NCBI GenBank assembly: GCA_902592375.1
Contig: CACJEG010000010.1
Location: 1 to 38,351, forward strand
Direction: 5' to 3'
DNA from: an uncultured Pelagibacteraceae bacterium
GTDB lineage: Bacteria; Pseudomonadota; Alphaproteobacteria; Pelagibacterales; Pelagibacteraceae
DNA length: 38,351 nt
Shown here: positions 16,569 through 24,677 of the stretch, piece by piece
Position numbering within the stretch: position 1 is the stretch's first letter
Layout of the letters: each line of letters opens with the position of its first letter
The notes under the pieces: generated by a model
What the model saw: the letters and a program-made list of their open reading frames with translations, nothing else
What the model was told of the DNA's origin: nothing
Databases searched by the model: none
Made by a program: the position numbers and the translations under genes

Positions 16569-17331
16569 AAAATTTAGAATTAAATCATTTAAAAATCTTA
16601 ATCCTGTAATCGAGTTTGAAAATGTTTCATTAAACTATGGTGGACGTTTAATTTTAGACAATATTAATTTTAAAATAAATCAGGGACAAATTTTTGGTAT
16701 GTTAGGTCCTAATGGTGTTGGAAAATCAACAATATTTAATTTAATTACTGGACTTGTGAAACCAAAAAATGGAAAAATAAAAATTCAGGGAGAAGAAGTT
16801 ACTGATTATCCAATATATTTAAGAACAAAAAAATTCCAAGTTGGATATGTTCCTCAATACGGTGGGTATTTTAGTGACCTAACTCTTCATGAAAATCTAA
16901 AAGCTATAAGTGAAATTGTTATAACAAATAAAAACCTTAGAAATGAGAGAATAAGTTATTTATTGTCTAAATTTGAATTAGATAATTTAAAAGATATCAA
17001 AGGAAAATTTTTGTCAGGTGGGCAAAAAAAGAAATTGGTAATTGCTTTATCTCTCTTAAGTGAACCAAAGGTTCTTTTATTAGATGAATGTTTTGCTGCA
17101 CTTGATGTCTTGACTATTAAGATGTTGCAAGAAACTATAGTAAAGTTACAACAAGAAAATAACATTACTATTTGTATTTGTGATCATCAGGCTAGAGATC
17201 TTTTAGCTTGTGTGGATATGGCTATGATATTAAGTAATGGAAAAGTGGTTGCTCAAAATTCACCCTCAAATTTAGTCAAAGATATTAATGCAAAAAATGC
17301 TTACTTTGGTGAAAGTTTTAAATTTAATTAA
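16555..17331 (+). CDS. lptB: LPS export ABC transporter ATP-binding protein LptB
   Basis: Cytoplasmic ATPase of the LptBFGC lipopolysaccharide extractor. It is 258 residues: Walker A LGPNGVGKST (about 50-59), Q-loop VPQYGGYFSDL, signature LSGGQKKK (about 143), Walker B VLLLDECFAALDVL and H-loop CDHQARD. About 17 extra residues precede the usual N-terminus; the ATG at 16555 lies inside lptC. DECFA in place of the more common DEPFA is a mild variation. Upstream kdsD and lptC support LptB rather than a branched-chain amino-acid transporter ATPase. lptF and lptG are outside the window. Confidence 0.92.
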   Translation: MAIIKKFRIKSFKNLNPVIEFENVSLNYGGRLILDNINFKINQGQIFGMLGPNGVGKSTIFNLITGLVKPKNGKIKIQGEEVTDYPIYLRTKKFQVGYVPQYGGYFSDLTLHENLKAISEIVITNKNLRNERISYLLSKFELDNLKDIKGKFLSGGQKKKLVIALSLLSEPKVLLLDECFAALDVLTIKMLQETIVKLQQENNITICICDHQARDLLACVDMAMILSNGKVVAQNSPSNLVKDINAKNAYFGESFKFN

Positions 17332-17345
17332 TATTTAAATATTTA

Positions 17346-18665
17346 ATGTCAAAATCAGTATTAATTAAAAATAAAATAGCTCAATTCAATAAAACAATTA
17401 AAGTGAGTGGTGATAAAAGTATTAGTATAAGATGGGTTTTGTTTGCATCATTAGCAAACGGTGTTTCTAAAGCTAGTAATTTATTAAAATCCGAGGATGT
17501 TTTAGCTTCAATCGAAACAATAAAAAAACTAGGTATTAAAGTAATCTTCTCTAAAAAATTATGCACAATTTATGGAAAAGGTCCAAGTGGATATCAATTT
17601 AAAAAAAACCTTATCATAAATGCTAAAAATTCAGGTACTCTTGGGAGGCTAATTCTTGGTATTTTAGTTGATGCACCAGAAACAATTAAACTGGTGGGTG
17701 ACAGGAGTCTCTCCAAAAGAGATTTCAAAAGAATTGCTGAACCATTAAGTAAATTTGGTGCAAAATTTATTTTGAAAAATAATAAAACTTTACCTCTTAA
17801 AATTACGGGATCTTCAAATCTAAAACCTATAAAATATTTTGAAAAAAAAGGCTCAGCTCAATGCAAAACTTCTGTAATTTTTGCGGGTATGAAATCATCA
17901 GGTACAACAGTAATAGTTTCAAAAAAATCAAGAAATCATACTGAGCTTTTATGTAAATATCTAAATTTACCCATTTCTGTAAAAAATAATAAAAAATATG
18001 ATGAAATAAAAGTTAAAAAAGTAAATAAAATTAAACCACTTAATTATAATATCCCTTCAGACATAAGCTCCAGTGCATTTTTTATGGTTCTTACAGCTTT
18101 AAATAACAACTCTAAACTAGTTATAAGAAATGTAAATGTGAATCCATCTCGCACAGGAATAATTACTATTCTAAAAAAAATGGGAGTAAAAATTACTTTG
18201 AGTAATCTTAGAGTTTATAAGGGAGAAAAGAACGCTGATATTAAAATAAAAGGTCCTAAAATTTTAAAAGCAATTAATTGTCCCACAAATTTAAATAGTG
18301 GTGCAATAGATGAATTTTTAGTTATTTTTTTAGTAGCAGCAAAAGCTAGGGGAGTTTCCTATTTTAAAAATATTGGTGAGCTTAACCAAAAAGAAAGTCC
18401 AAGATTAGAATGGGGGAGTAAAATTTTAAAAAAAATGGGAATCAAAACAATTGTTAATAAAGACTCAATTAAAATATTTGGTAATCCTAAATTAGATCTT
18501 AATAAAAAAATTGTTATAAAAAACTATTTAAAAGATCACAGAGTTTTTATGACAAGTGTAATTGCCGCTCTATCGTTTGGAGGCCAATGGAAAATCCATG
18601 ATAAAGATTCAATAAAATCCTCGTTTCCAGATTTTTTAAAAATTATCAGCAAGTTAAAGTCATGA
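17346..18665 (+). CDS. aroA: 3-phosphoshikimate 1-carboxyvinyltransferase (EPSP synthase)
   Basis: Sixth step of the shikimate pathway, joining PEP to shikimate 3-phosphate. The 439-residue protein has the N-terminal GDKSISIRWVLFASLANG substrate block, the PEP-loop NSGTLGRL (about 96-103), GDRSLSKRD, SAQCKTSVIFAGMKSSG and the C-terminal LNQKESPRLEW and KDHRVFMTSVIA. The loop NSGTLGRL departs from the NAGTAMRPL of the E. coli class. It starts 14 bases after lptB and its stop overlaps cmk (ATGA). Confidence 0.96.
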   Translation: MSKSVLIKNKIAQFNKTIKVSGDKSISIRWVLFASLANGVSKASNLLKSEDVLASIETIKKLGIKVIFSKKLCTIYGKGPSGYQFKKNLIINAKNSGTLGRLILGILVDAPETIKLVGDRSLSKRDFKRIAEPLSKFGAKFILKNNKTLPLKITGSSNLKPIKYFEKKGSAQCKTSVIFAGMKSSGTTVIVSKKSRNHTELLCKYLNLPISVKNNKKYDEIKVKKVNKIKPLNYNIPSDISSSAFFMVLTALNNNSKLVIRNVNVNPSRTGIITILKKMGVKITLSNLRVYKGEKNADIKIKGPKILKAINCPTNLNSGAIDEFLVIFLVAAKARGVSYFKNIGELNQKESPRLEWGSKILKKMGIKTIVNKDSIKIFGNPKLDLNKKIVIKNYLKDHRVFMTSVIAALSFGGQWKIHDKDSIKSSFPDFLKIISKLKS

Positions 18666-19318
18666 TAAAAAGAAAAAATATTTTAAAAATAGCAATTGAC
18701 TCACCGGCTGCTGCAGGGGCTGGAACTCTAGCAAAATCTATTTCTAAGCATTACAATCTATTTTATCTAGATACAGGAAAAATTTATAGATATATTGCTT
18801 TTTTAAGTCTAGAATATCCAGAAAAATTTAATAAAAAATTTATAAAATCCGAAGTTAATAATTTAAATATAAAAGATCTTAGTGATAAAAGATTGTTAAG
18901 CGATAGAATAAGCAATAAAGCATCAAAAATTTCAAAATTAAATTATATTAGAAAAGCAGTTCATTCTTTACAGATTAATTTAGCTTATAATCCACCCAGA
19001 AAATATAACGGTTCATGTTTGGATGGTAGAGATATTACCTATAAAATTGTTCCAGATGCTGATTTTAAATTTTATATTACTGCAAATCTAAAAACGCGTG
19101 CCTTAAGAAGGTATAAGGAACTTAAAAAAATTAACAAAAATATCTTGTATGGTGATATTCTAAAAAGCATCAAAAAACGCGATAAAAGTGACCTTAATAG
19201 AAAAAATTCACCACTGAAGAAAACAAAAGATTCACTATTGATTAATACGACAAACCTTACTAAAAGAGCATGTTTTTTAAAAATAAAAAAAATAATAGAC
19301 AAAAAATTAAATATTTAA
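18662..19318 (+). CDS. cmk: Cytidylate kinase (altered P-loop)
   Basis: By family, phosphorylates CMP/dCMP to the diphosphate. It is 218 residues, with YLDTGKIYRYIAF (CMP-binding region), LDGRDITYKIVPDADFKFYITAN and RALRRYKEL typical of bacterial Cmk. The P-loop is unusual: residues 12-22 read IDSPAAAGAGT where the family has the DGPxGxGKGT pattern, so the phosphate-binding lysine is Ala20 (codon GCT, 18719-18721), and the GRDIGT motif reads GRDITY. It lies between aroA and rpsA, the conserved aroA-cmk-rpsA order, with overlaps at both ends, so it is an orthologue by position. Activity of this version is uncertain. Confidence 0.93.
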   Translation: MIKRKNILKIAIDSPAAAGAGTLAKSISKHYNLFYLDTGKIYRYIAFLSLEYPEKFNKKFIKSEVNNLNIKDLSDKRLLSDRISNKASKISKLNYIRKAVHSLQINLAYNPPRKYNGSCLDGRDITYKIVPDADFKFYITANLKTRALRRYKELKKINKNILYGDILKSIKKRDKSDLNRKNSPLKKTKDSLLINTTNLTKRACFLKIKKIIDKKLNI

Positions 19319-21042
19319 TGGAAATTTATAAAGATCTAACAAATCCAGCATCTCAAGAATTCGAGAAACTACTTAATAGCCAACTTTCAAAAATTCAAAT
19401 TGAAGAAGGAAAAATTATAGAAGGTAAGATCAATAAAATTACTGAAAAATTTGTTTTTCTTTTTGTGGAAGGTTTAAAATCTGAACCTGTGCTAGACATA
19501 AACGAATTAAAAAGTATGGGATTGTCAGAAAAAATTAAAATAGGTGAAAGTATACCTGTTTTATTGGAAAAAATTGAGGACAAACATGGAGAGGTATTAG
19601 TATCTGCAAGCAAAGCTCAAAAAATCAAAGGATGGGATAAATTAGTAGAAGCTTATGAGAAAAATGAACCCATTATGGGAAAAATCACCTCAAAGTGTAA
19701 AGGGGGATGTATAGTTGAACATATTGAGACGGGTTCATTAATGTTTCTCCCTGGATCACAAATAAGTGATAAGCCTTTGAAGGACATAAGTCACTTAATG
19801 AACGAACCTCAAAAATTTGCATTAATTAAATTAGACAAAATTAGAGGCAACGCTTGTGTTTCAAGAAGAGAAATAATTTCTTCATTCAAAAAAGAGGATA
19901 AAGCTAAAATTATAGAACGTTACAAGGTAGGTGACATTATAAAGAATGCAGAAGTAAAAGGTTATAGTTCATTTGGATGCTTCTTTAATGTTAATGGAGA
20001 ATTAGATGTTTTAGTTCATTTGCAAGAAATTTCATATTCTAGAGTCAATCATCCTGATGAAGTTTTTAATATAGGTGAAAAACATGACCTTAAAGTAATA
20101 AGTGTTGATAAAGAAAAATTACAAGTTGGATGCTCAGTGAAACAACTATCTCCTGATCCTTTTGAACATATTGAAAATTATGAACTAAATAAAATTTATA
20201 AAGTTAAAGTGGTTAAGTTGATGGACTTTGGTGCTTTTTGTGAACTTGAACCTGGCTTAACTACACTTCTTCATTCGAGTGAACTAAGTTGGACTAAAAA
20301 AAATATTTCTACAAAAAAAATGTTTAAAGTTGGAGACGAAATAGATTGTGTAATAACTGAAATTGATAAAGATAAAAGAAGAGTTGCTATCTCTCATAGA
20401 CTTACTAAAGAAAACCCATTTGAAGTTTTTGAAAAAAAATATCCTGTTGATAGTATTGTAGACGGTGAAATTGTGAATAAAAATGAATATTCTTTATTTG
20501 TTAAAATTGCTGATTTAGATATTGACGCTTTTTTACATTGTAATGATTTAACTTATCTAAACAATGGTGAGGAGGAATTAGCTAAATATAAAAAAGGCGA
20601 TAAAATAAAAGTAAAAGTTTTAGAAATAAAAGCTTCTGACCAAAAGATTAGAGTAGGTTTGCGACAAACACAAAAAGATCCTTTTGACTGGTTTAAAGAT
20701 AAATCTAAAAATCAGACTATAACAGTAAAAGTTATATCTACCGACAATAAAGGATTAATTGTAAGGCCAGAGGGATGTGAAATGGATTTTCAAATAAAAA
20801 AATCGGCAATAGCTATTAATTCTGCCGATGCTCGTTCTAGTAGGTGGACAGGTGGAGAAAAATTAGACTGTGCTATTGCAGATTTAGATATTTCAAAAAG
20901 AAAAGTAACATTAAGTATTAAACTTTTAGAAGAAATAGAAAAAAAAGAAGCTTTAGAAAAATATGGATCTGAGGGATCTGGTAAAAATCTGCCCTTTTCA
21001 TCATTATCTGACGATCTAAAGAAAAAAGAAGAAGAAAATTAA
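19318..21042 (+). CDS. rpsA: 30S ribosomal protein S1
   Basis: mRNA-binding ribosomal protein, particularly important where Shine-Dalgarno sequences are weak, as in much of this window. With the ATG at 19318 (sharing a base with the cmk stop) it has 574 residues. Six S1/OB repeats can be counted, opening at GKIIEGKINKI, EPIMGKITSKC, GDIIKNAEVKGYSSFG, NKIYKVKVVKLMDFGAF, DSIVDGEIVNKNEYS and NQTITVKVISTDNKG, the full set of the E. coli protein (557). A 16-codon upstream in-frame extension (19270) within cmk is not supported. Followed 17 bases later by ihfB. Confidence 0.97.
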   Translation: MEIYKDLTNPASQEFEKLLNSQLSKIQIEEGKIIEGKINKITEKFVFLFVEGLKSEPVLDINELKSMGLSEKIKIGESIPVLLEKIEDKHGEVLVSASKAQKIKGWDKLVEAYEKNEPIMGKITSKCKGGCIVEHIETGSLMFLPGSQISDKPLKDISHLMNEPQKFALIKLDKIRGNACVSRREIISSFKKEDKAKIIERYKVGDIIKNAEVKGYSSFGCFFNVNGELDVLVHLQEISYSRVNHPDEVFNIGEKHDLKVISVDKEKLQVGCSVKQLSPDPFEHIENYELNKIYKVKVVKLMDFGAFCELEPGLTTLLHSSELSWTKKNISTKKMFKVGDEIDCVITEIDKDKRRVAISHRLTKENPFEVFEKKYPVDSIVDGEIVNKNEYSLFVKIADLDIDAFLHCNDLTYLNNGEEELAKYKKGDKIKVKVLEIKASDQKIRVGLRQTQKDPFDWFKDKSKNQTITVKVISTDNKGLIVRPEGCEMDFQIKKSAIAINSADARSSRWTGGEKLDCAIADLDISKRKVTLSIKLLEEIEKKEALEKYGSEGSGKNLPFSSLSDDLKKKEEEN

Positions 21043-21059
21043 TAATAAAAAGATTTAAA

Positions 21060-21350
21060 TTGGCTGTTGTAAAATCAAAGCTTTTAAAACAACTTTCAGC
21101 AAATTATCCAAATTTTTTAAAAAAAGACTTAGAAAAATTTACTAACATTATTTTAAGCGAAATTAAAAGATCACTTAAAAGAGGAGATAGAGTTGAACTT
21201 AGAGGATTTGGTGTTTTTTCCTCTAATATCCAAAAATCAAGAATTTCTAGAAATCCAAGAACAGGACAAAAAGTAAACACTCCCGAAAAGAAAACTATTC
21301 ACTTTAAAATGTCAAAAGACTTGTTTAAAAAGCTGAATAATTATGAATAA
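21060..21350 (+). CDS. ihfB: Integration host factor subunit beta (HU/IHF family)
   Basis: DNA-bending protein of 96 residues with the HU/IHF fold: helices LLKQLSANYPNFLKKD and FTNIILSEIKRSLKRG, then RVELRGFGVFSS and the DNA-binding arm RISRNPRTGQKVNTPEKKTIHFK. The position right after rpsA identifies the beta subunit. The start appears to be TTG at 21060 (MAVVKSKLLKQL): this matches the family N-terminus and no ATG lies close by. A rare start and no clear Shine-Dalgarno suggest modest translation. The 3' end overlaps pyrF by 8 bases. Confidence 0.92.
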   Translation: MAVVKSKLLKQLSANYPNFLKKDLEKFTNIILSEIKRSLKRGDRVELRGFGVFSSNIQKSRISRNPRTGQKVNTPEKKTIHFKMSKDLFKKLNNYE

Positions 21351-22032
21351 AACTATATTTGTTGCCTGTGATACTTCAAATTTAAATGAAATAAAAAAGA
21401 TAATTAATCAAACTAATTCAAATAAATTAAAAATTATTCCTAAATTTGGCCTGCAGTTCTTTTATTCGAAAAATGGACGAAAATTTTTAGAAAAATTTCA
21501 AAAAGATTTTTGGTTAGATTTAAAGATAAATGATATCCCCCAAACTGCATTATCTGCAATCGATAGCCTGAAAGATTTAAAAAAATGTAAATATATAACA
21601 GTTCATGTTAACGGTGGTTTTGAAATGCTTAAATCAATAAAAAAAAAAACAAAGAAAATAAATAAAAATTTAAAAGTTTTAGGAGTTACAATTTTAACAA
21701 GTCTTAATAACAAATCTCTTAAAGAGATAGGTCATACAAAAAATGTAAAAGAGTTAGTTTTGAGACAAGCAGAATTAATTAAAAAATCAGGATGTGATGG
21801 TATAGTTTGTTCTGCTCAAGAGGCTATGATAGTTCGTAAAAGATGTAAAAATTTATTAATAATAACTCCAGGAATAAGATTGCCTGGTGATAGTTCAAAT
21901 GATCAGATTAGAATTATGACACCTAGACAAGCTTTTAAAAATAAAGTTTCTGGTATTGTTATCGGAAGATCTCTTACAAAAGGTAACATAAAAAATAATA
22001 TCAAAAAACTTGTTGATCATTTAAAAAAATGA
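21343..22032 (+). CDS. pyrF: Orotidine 5'-phosphate decarboxylase
   Basis: Last step of UMP synthesis. The 229-residue barrel starts IFVACDTSNLNE (usual ALD), has the catalytic-loop block WLDLKINDIPQTALSAI (family DLKFHDIPNTV, so the His before Asp is Asn), VHVNGGFEML, DGIVCSAQEA, TPGIRLPGDSSNDQIRIMTPRQA and the phosphate-binding GIVIGRSLTKG. Lys and Asp of the catalytic array are kept. It lies between ihfB and trpF, which is the usual alphaproteobacterial place, and overlaps trpF by ATGA. Confidence 0.93.
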   Translation: MNKTIFVACDTSNLNEIKKIINQTNSNKLKIIPKFGLQFFYSKNGRKFLEKFQKDFWLDLKINDIPQTALSAIDSLKDLKKCKYITVHVNGGFEMLKSIKKKTKKINKNLKVLGVTILTSLNNKSLKEIGHTKNVKELVLRQAELIKKSGCDGIVCSAQEAMIVRKRCKNLLIITPGIRLPGDSSNDQIRIMTPRQAFKNKVSGIVIGRSLTKGNIKNNIKKLVDHLKK

Positions 22033-22658
22033 TTAAAGGTTGCAAGATTTGTGGTGTAAAAGATTCTGATACTTTAAATTATATAATAAATCACACTCAC
22101 CCCCCAAAATTTATTGGTTTCATTTGTAATTACCCAAAAAGCTCAAGATACGTTGAGCCTAAACTTCTAAAAAAATTATTAAATGTAAAAAAAAACAAAA
22201 GTGAATTTGTTGCTGTCTTAGTAAAACCTAACAATAAAATTTTAGAGGAAATAAAAAGTTTATCTTTTGATTATTATCAATTGTATGACTGTACTCCAGA
22301 TGAAATTAAAATTATAAAACAAAAATATCAAAAAAAAATTATTACAGCTTTTACAATAAACGATGAATCTGATGTTCTTAAGTATAAATCATATGTTGAC
22401 GTAACAGATTTATATTTATTTGATGGTAAAGGTTATGAAAAAAGCCATAGCTTTGATCACAAATTGATTAAAAATATTAAATTAAACAAGGAATTAATGC
22501 TAGCTGGTAATATAAAATTCGATGATAACCTAAAAAATTATGAGAAAATTACTAATTACTTAGATTTATCTGGAGGCTTGGAAACTTCTGGATTAAAAGA
22601 TACATCCAAAATAGATATTTTTTTAAACAATTTAAATAAATTAAAAAATGAAACTTAA
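22029..22658 (+). CDS. trpF: Phosphoribosylanthranilate isomerase
   Basis: Third step of tryptophan synthesis from anthranilate. It is a 209-residue barrel with the catalytic cysteine in KGCKICGVKDSDTLNYI, GFICNYPKSSRYV (phosphate-binding region), a conserved aspartate in LYLFDGKGYEKSHSFD and the C-terminal LDLSGGLETSGLKDTSKI. The usual GGTG before FDW is replaced by a YEKSHS segment, so the protein is divergent but has the main residues. Operon order pyrF-trpF-trpB-trpA; overlaps trpB by 11 bases. Confidence 0.9.
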   Translation: MIKGCKICGVKDSDTLNYIINHTHPPKFIGFICNYPKSSRYVEPKLLKKLLNVKKNKSEFVAVLVKPNNKILEEIKSLSFDYYQLYDCTPDEIKIIKQKYQKKIITAFTINDESDVLKYKSYVDVTDLYLFDGKGYEKSHSFDHKLIKNIKLNKELMLAGNIKFDDNLKNYEKITNYLDLSGGLETSGLKDTSKIDIFLNNLNKLKNET

Positions 22659-23877
22659 AAAAAAAATTCCCCTAATTGACCAGCATGATCGTTACGGTTT
22701 TTGGGGTGGTAAATTTGGAGGAAGTTTTATTCCTGAAACTTTAAAAAAACCTGTAGAAGATCTAACTCAGGAGTTTTTAAAATTAAGAAATAATAAGAGA
22801 TTTTTAAAAAAGAGAGATTATTACTTTAAAAATTATATAGGATCACCCACATCATTTGTAAAATTAAAAAATTTATCTAATCATTTGGGTGGTGCTCAAA
22901 TATGGGCCAAAGTTGTATCAGAGGCTAATGGTGGTGCTCACAAAATATACAATGCAACTGTTCATGCCTTAATTTGTAAGGCTATGGGAAAAAAATATAT
23001 AGTTGGTGACACTGGTGCTGGTTATGCAGGTAAAATGTTAAGTATGGCTGCAAAGAAATTTGGTCTCAAATGCAAAATTTTTATGGGTGCAAAGGACATC
23101 AAAAGACAAAAACCAAATTGTGATGCTATGAGAAAAAATGGTGCCGAAATAGTTCCTGTATATTCAGGTAGTCAAACCTTAGTCGATGCAGTTAGTGAGT
23201 GTATGAGATATTGGGTATCAAATTGTGATACTACACATATGTGTGTTGGAAGTACAGTTGGTCCAAATATATTTGTAAAAATTTGTGGATGGAGTACAGC
23301 ACAAATTTCAAGAGAATTAAAAATACAAATTAAAAAAGAATTCAAAAAAATTCCAAAAAAAATTAAATTAATTAATTGCGTGGGTGGTGGAAGTTCAGCA
23401 TATGGATTTTGGAGTGAATTTATAGATTTTAATAAATCGCAAATAGAGTTGGTTGGTGTGGAGGCTGGAGGTCCAAAAAAATCAAAACTCCATGCTGCAC
23501 CTTTAAGTAGAAACGCTAAAATTGGAATTTTACATGGTGCAGCTTCTTATGTTTGTCAAAATAATGAAGGTCAAATTAATGACACTGAATCAATTAGTGC
23601 TGGATTGGATTACCCAGGGGTAAGTCCAATACACTGTTTTTTAAAAGATACAAAACGAGCAAGATACACTTATGCAACTGATGAAGAGGCACTTAAAGCA
23701 CATATAATGGTAACTAAATTTGAAAAACTTAATCCAAGTTTAGAACCTAGTCATGCGTTTGCAGAAGCAATAAAAATTGCCCCAAAATTAAGCAAAGACA
23801 CAATTATAATAGTTAACTCTTGTGGTGATGCTAAAAAAGATAGAGATATCTTAAGAGAGAGGTTGGGTAAAAATTAA
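22648..23877 (+). CDS. trpB: Tryptophan synthase beta chain (divergent active site)
   Basis: PLP enzyme joining indole and serine to tryptophan, with TrpA as partner. The 409-residue protein has GFWGGKFGGSFIPETL (family GxYGGxYVPETL), Schiff-base lysine K99 in GGAHKIYNA, CVGGGSSAYGFW for phosphate binding, GVEAGG, ISAGLDYPGVSP and ALEPSHA-like LEPSHA. Departures from the common form: GDTGAGYAG where AETGAGQHG is usual, so the catalytic Glu is Asp121 and the Gln is Tyr126, and NSCGDAKKDRD where SGRGDKD is expected. Position in trpF-trpB-trpA-accD-folC makes it the orthologue. Substrate range is not certain from sequence alone. Confidence 0.9.
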   Translation: MKLKKKIPLIDQHDRYGFWGGKFGGSFIPETLKKPVEDLTQEFLKLRNNKRFLKKRDYYFKNYIGSPTSFVKLKNLSNHLGGAQIWAKVVSEANGGAHKIYNATVHALICKAMGKKYIVGDTGAGYAGKMLSMAAKKFGLKCKIFMGAKDIKRQKPNCDAMRKNGAEIVPVYSGSQTLVDAVSECMRYWVSNCDTTHMCVGSTVGPNIFVKICGWSTAQISRELKIQIKKEFKKIPKKIKLINCVGGGSSAYGFWSEFIDFNKSQIELVGVEAGGPKKSKLHAAPLSRNAKIGILHGAASYVCQNNEGQINDTESISAGLDYPGVSPIHCFLKDTKRARYTYATDEEALKAHIMVTKFEKLNPSLEPSHAFAEAIKIAPKLSKDTIIIVNSCGDAKKDRDILRERLGKN

Positions 23878-24677
23878 TGAATTCATTAATCAGCAAAGCT
23901 TTCTCAGCTGCACGAGAAGAGAATAGACCAGCTTTACTTACATATACTGTCGCTGGAGATAATACTAAAAAAAAATCTTTAGAAATATTAAAATCAATTT
24001 CAAATTATGCAGATATTTGTGAATTAGGTTTTCCTCACAACACACCTATAGCTGATGGAGGACAAATACAAACAAGTGCTTACCGAGCAATTAAAAATGG
24101 TATTAAAATTAATGATGTATTTTCTATTGTAAAAAACTTTAAAAAAATAAAAAAAAATAAACCAATTATACTGATGGGCTATTACAACATGATATATCAA
24201 TATAATGAGAATAAATTTTTAGAAAAATGTAAAAAATCAAAAGTTGATGGTTTAATAGTTGTTGATCTACCATATCCAGAAAATAAAAATTTTGCATCAA
24301 AATGCAAAAGAAAAGGAATTAATTTTATTCAATTAGTTTCACCAACTACTTCACAGATAAGATTAAAAAAAATCATAAAAGATTCACACGATATGATTTA
24401 TTATATAAGTATGTTATCAACAACAGGTGGAAAGCTTAAGGTATCTCCAAAAAAAATATTAGAAAAATACAACAAAATAAAAAAACAAAATAAATCAAAA
24501 AATGTTGTTATTGGTTTTGGAATTACAGAAAAAACCATCCAATCTCTTAAAAAAGCCGATGGTTTGGTGGTTGGTAGCGCAATTTGTAAAGAAATCTCTA
24601 AATCCATTGAAAAGAGACAAAATGCTGTCACAAATGTTACTAATATCGTAAAGAGATTAAAAAATAAAATTCTATGA
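23877..24677 (+). CDS. trpA: Tryptophan synthase alpha chain
   Basis: Cleaves indole-3-glycerol phosphate and passes indole to TrpB. It is 266 residues; the catalytic Glu49 and Asp60 are present in CELGFPHNTPIADGGQIQ, though the surrounding FSDPxADGP motif is altered to HNTPIADGG. Other blocks: ILMGYYNMIYQYN, DGLIVVDLPYPE, YYISMLSTTGGKLKVSP (family GVTG) and VIGFGITEKTIQSLKKADGLVVGSAI. Changes appear in parallel with those in TrpB. ATG shares a base with the trpB stop; the 3' end overlaps accD by ATGA. Confidence 0.92.
   Translation: MNSLISKAFSAAREENRPALLTYTVAGDNTKKKSLEILKSISNYADICELGFPHNTPIADGGQIQTSAYRAIKNGIKINDVFSIVKNFKKIKKNKPIILMGYYNMIYQYNENKFLEKCKKSKVDGLIVVDLPYPENKNFASKCKRKGINFIQLVSPTTSQIRLKKIIKDSHDMIYYISMLSTTGGKLKVSPKKILEKYNKIKKQNKSKNVVIGFGITEKTIQSLKKADGLVVGSAICKEISKSIEKRQNAVTNVTNIVKRLKNKIL

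Noticed and set aside
16555..17331. Branched-chain amino-acid transporter ATPase (LivF/LivG) instead of LptB
   Set aside because: The ABC families are close, but kdsD and lptC immediately upstream and the absence of other liv genes favour LptB.
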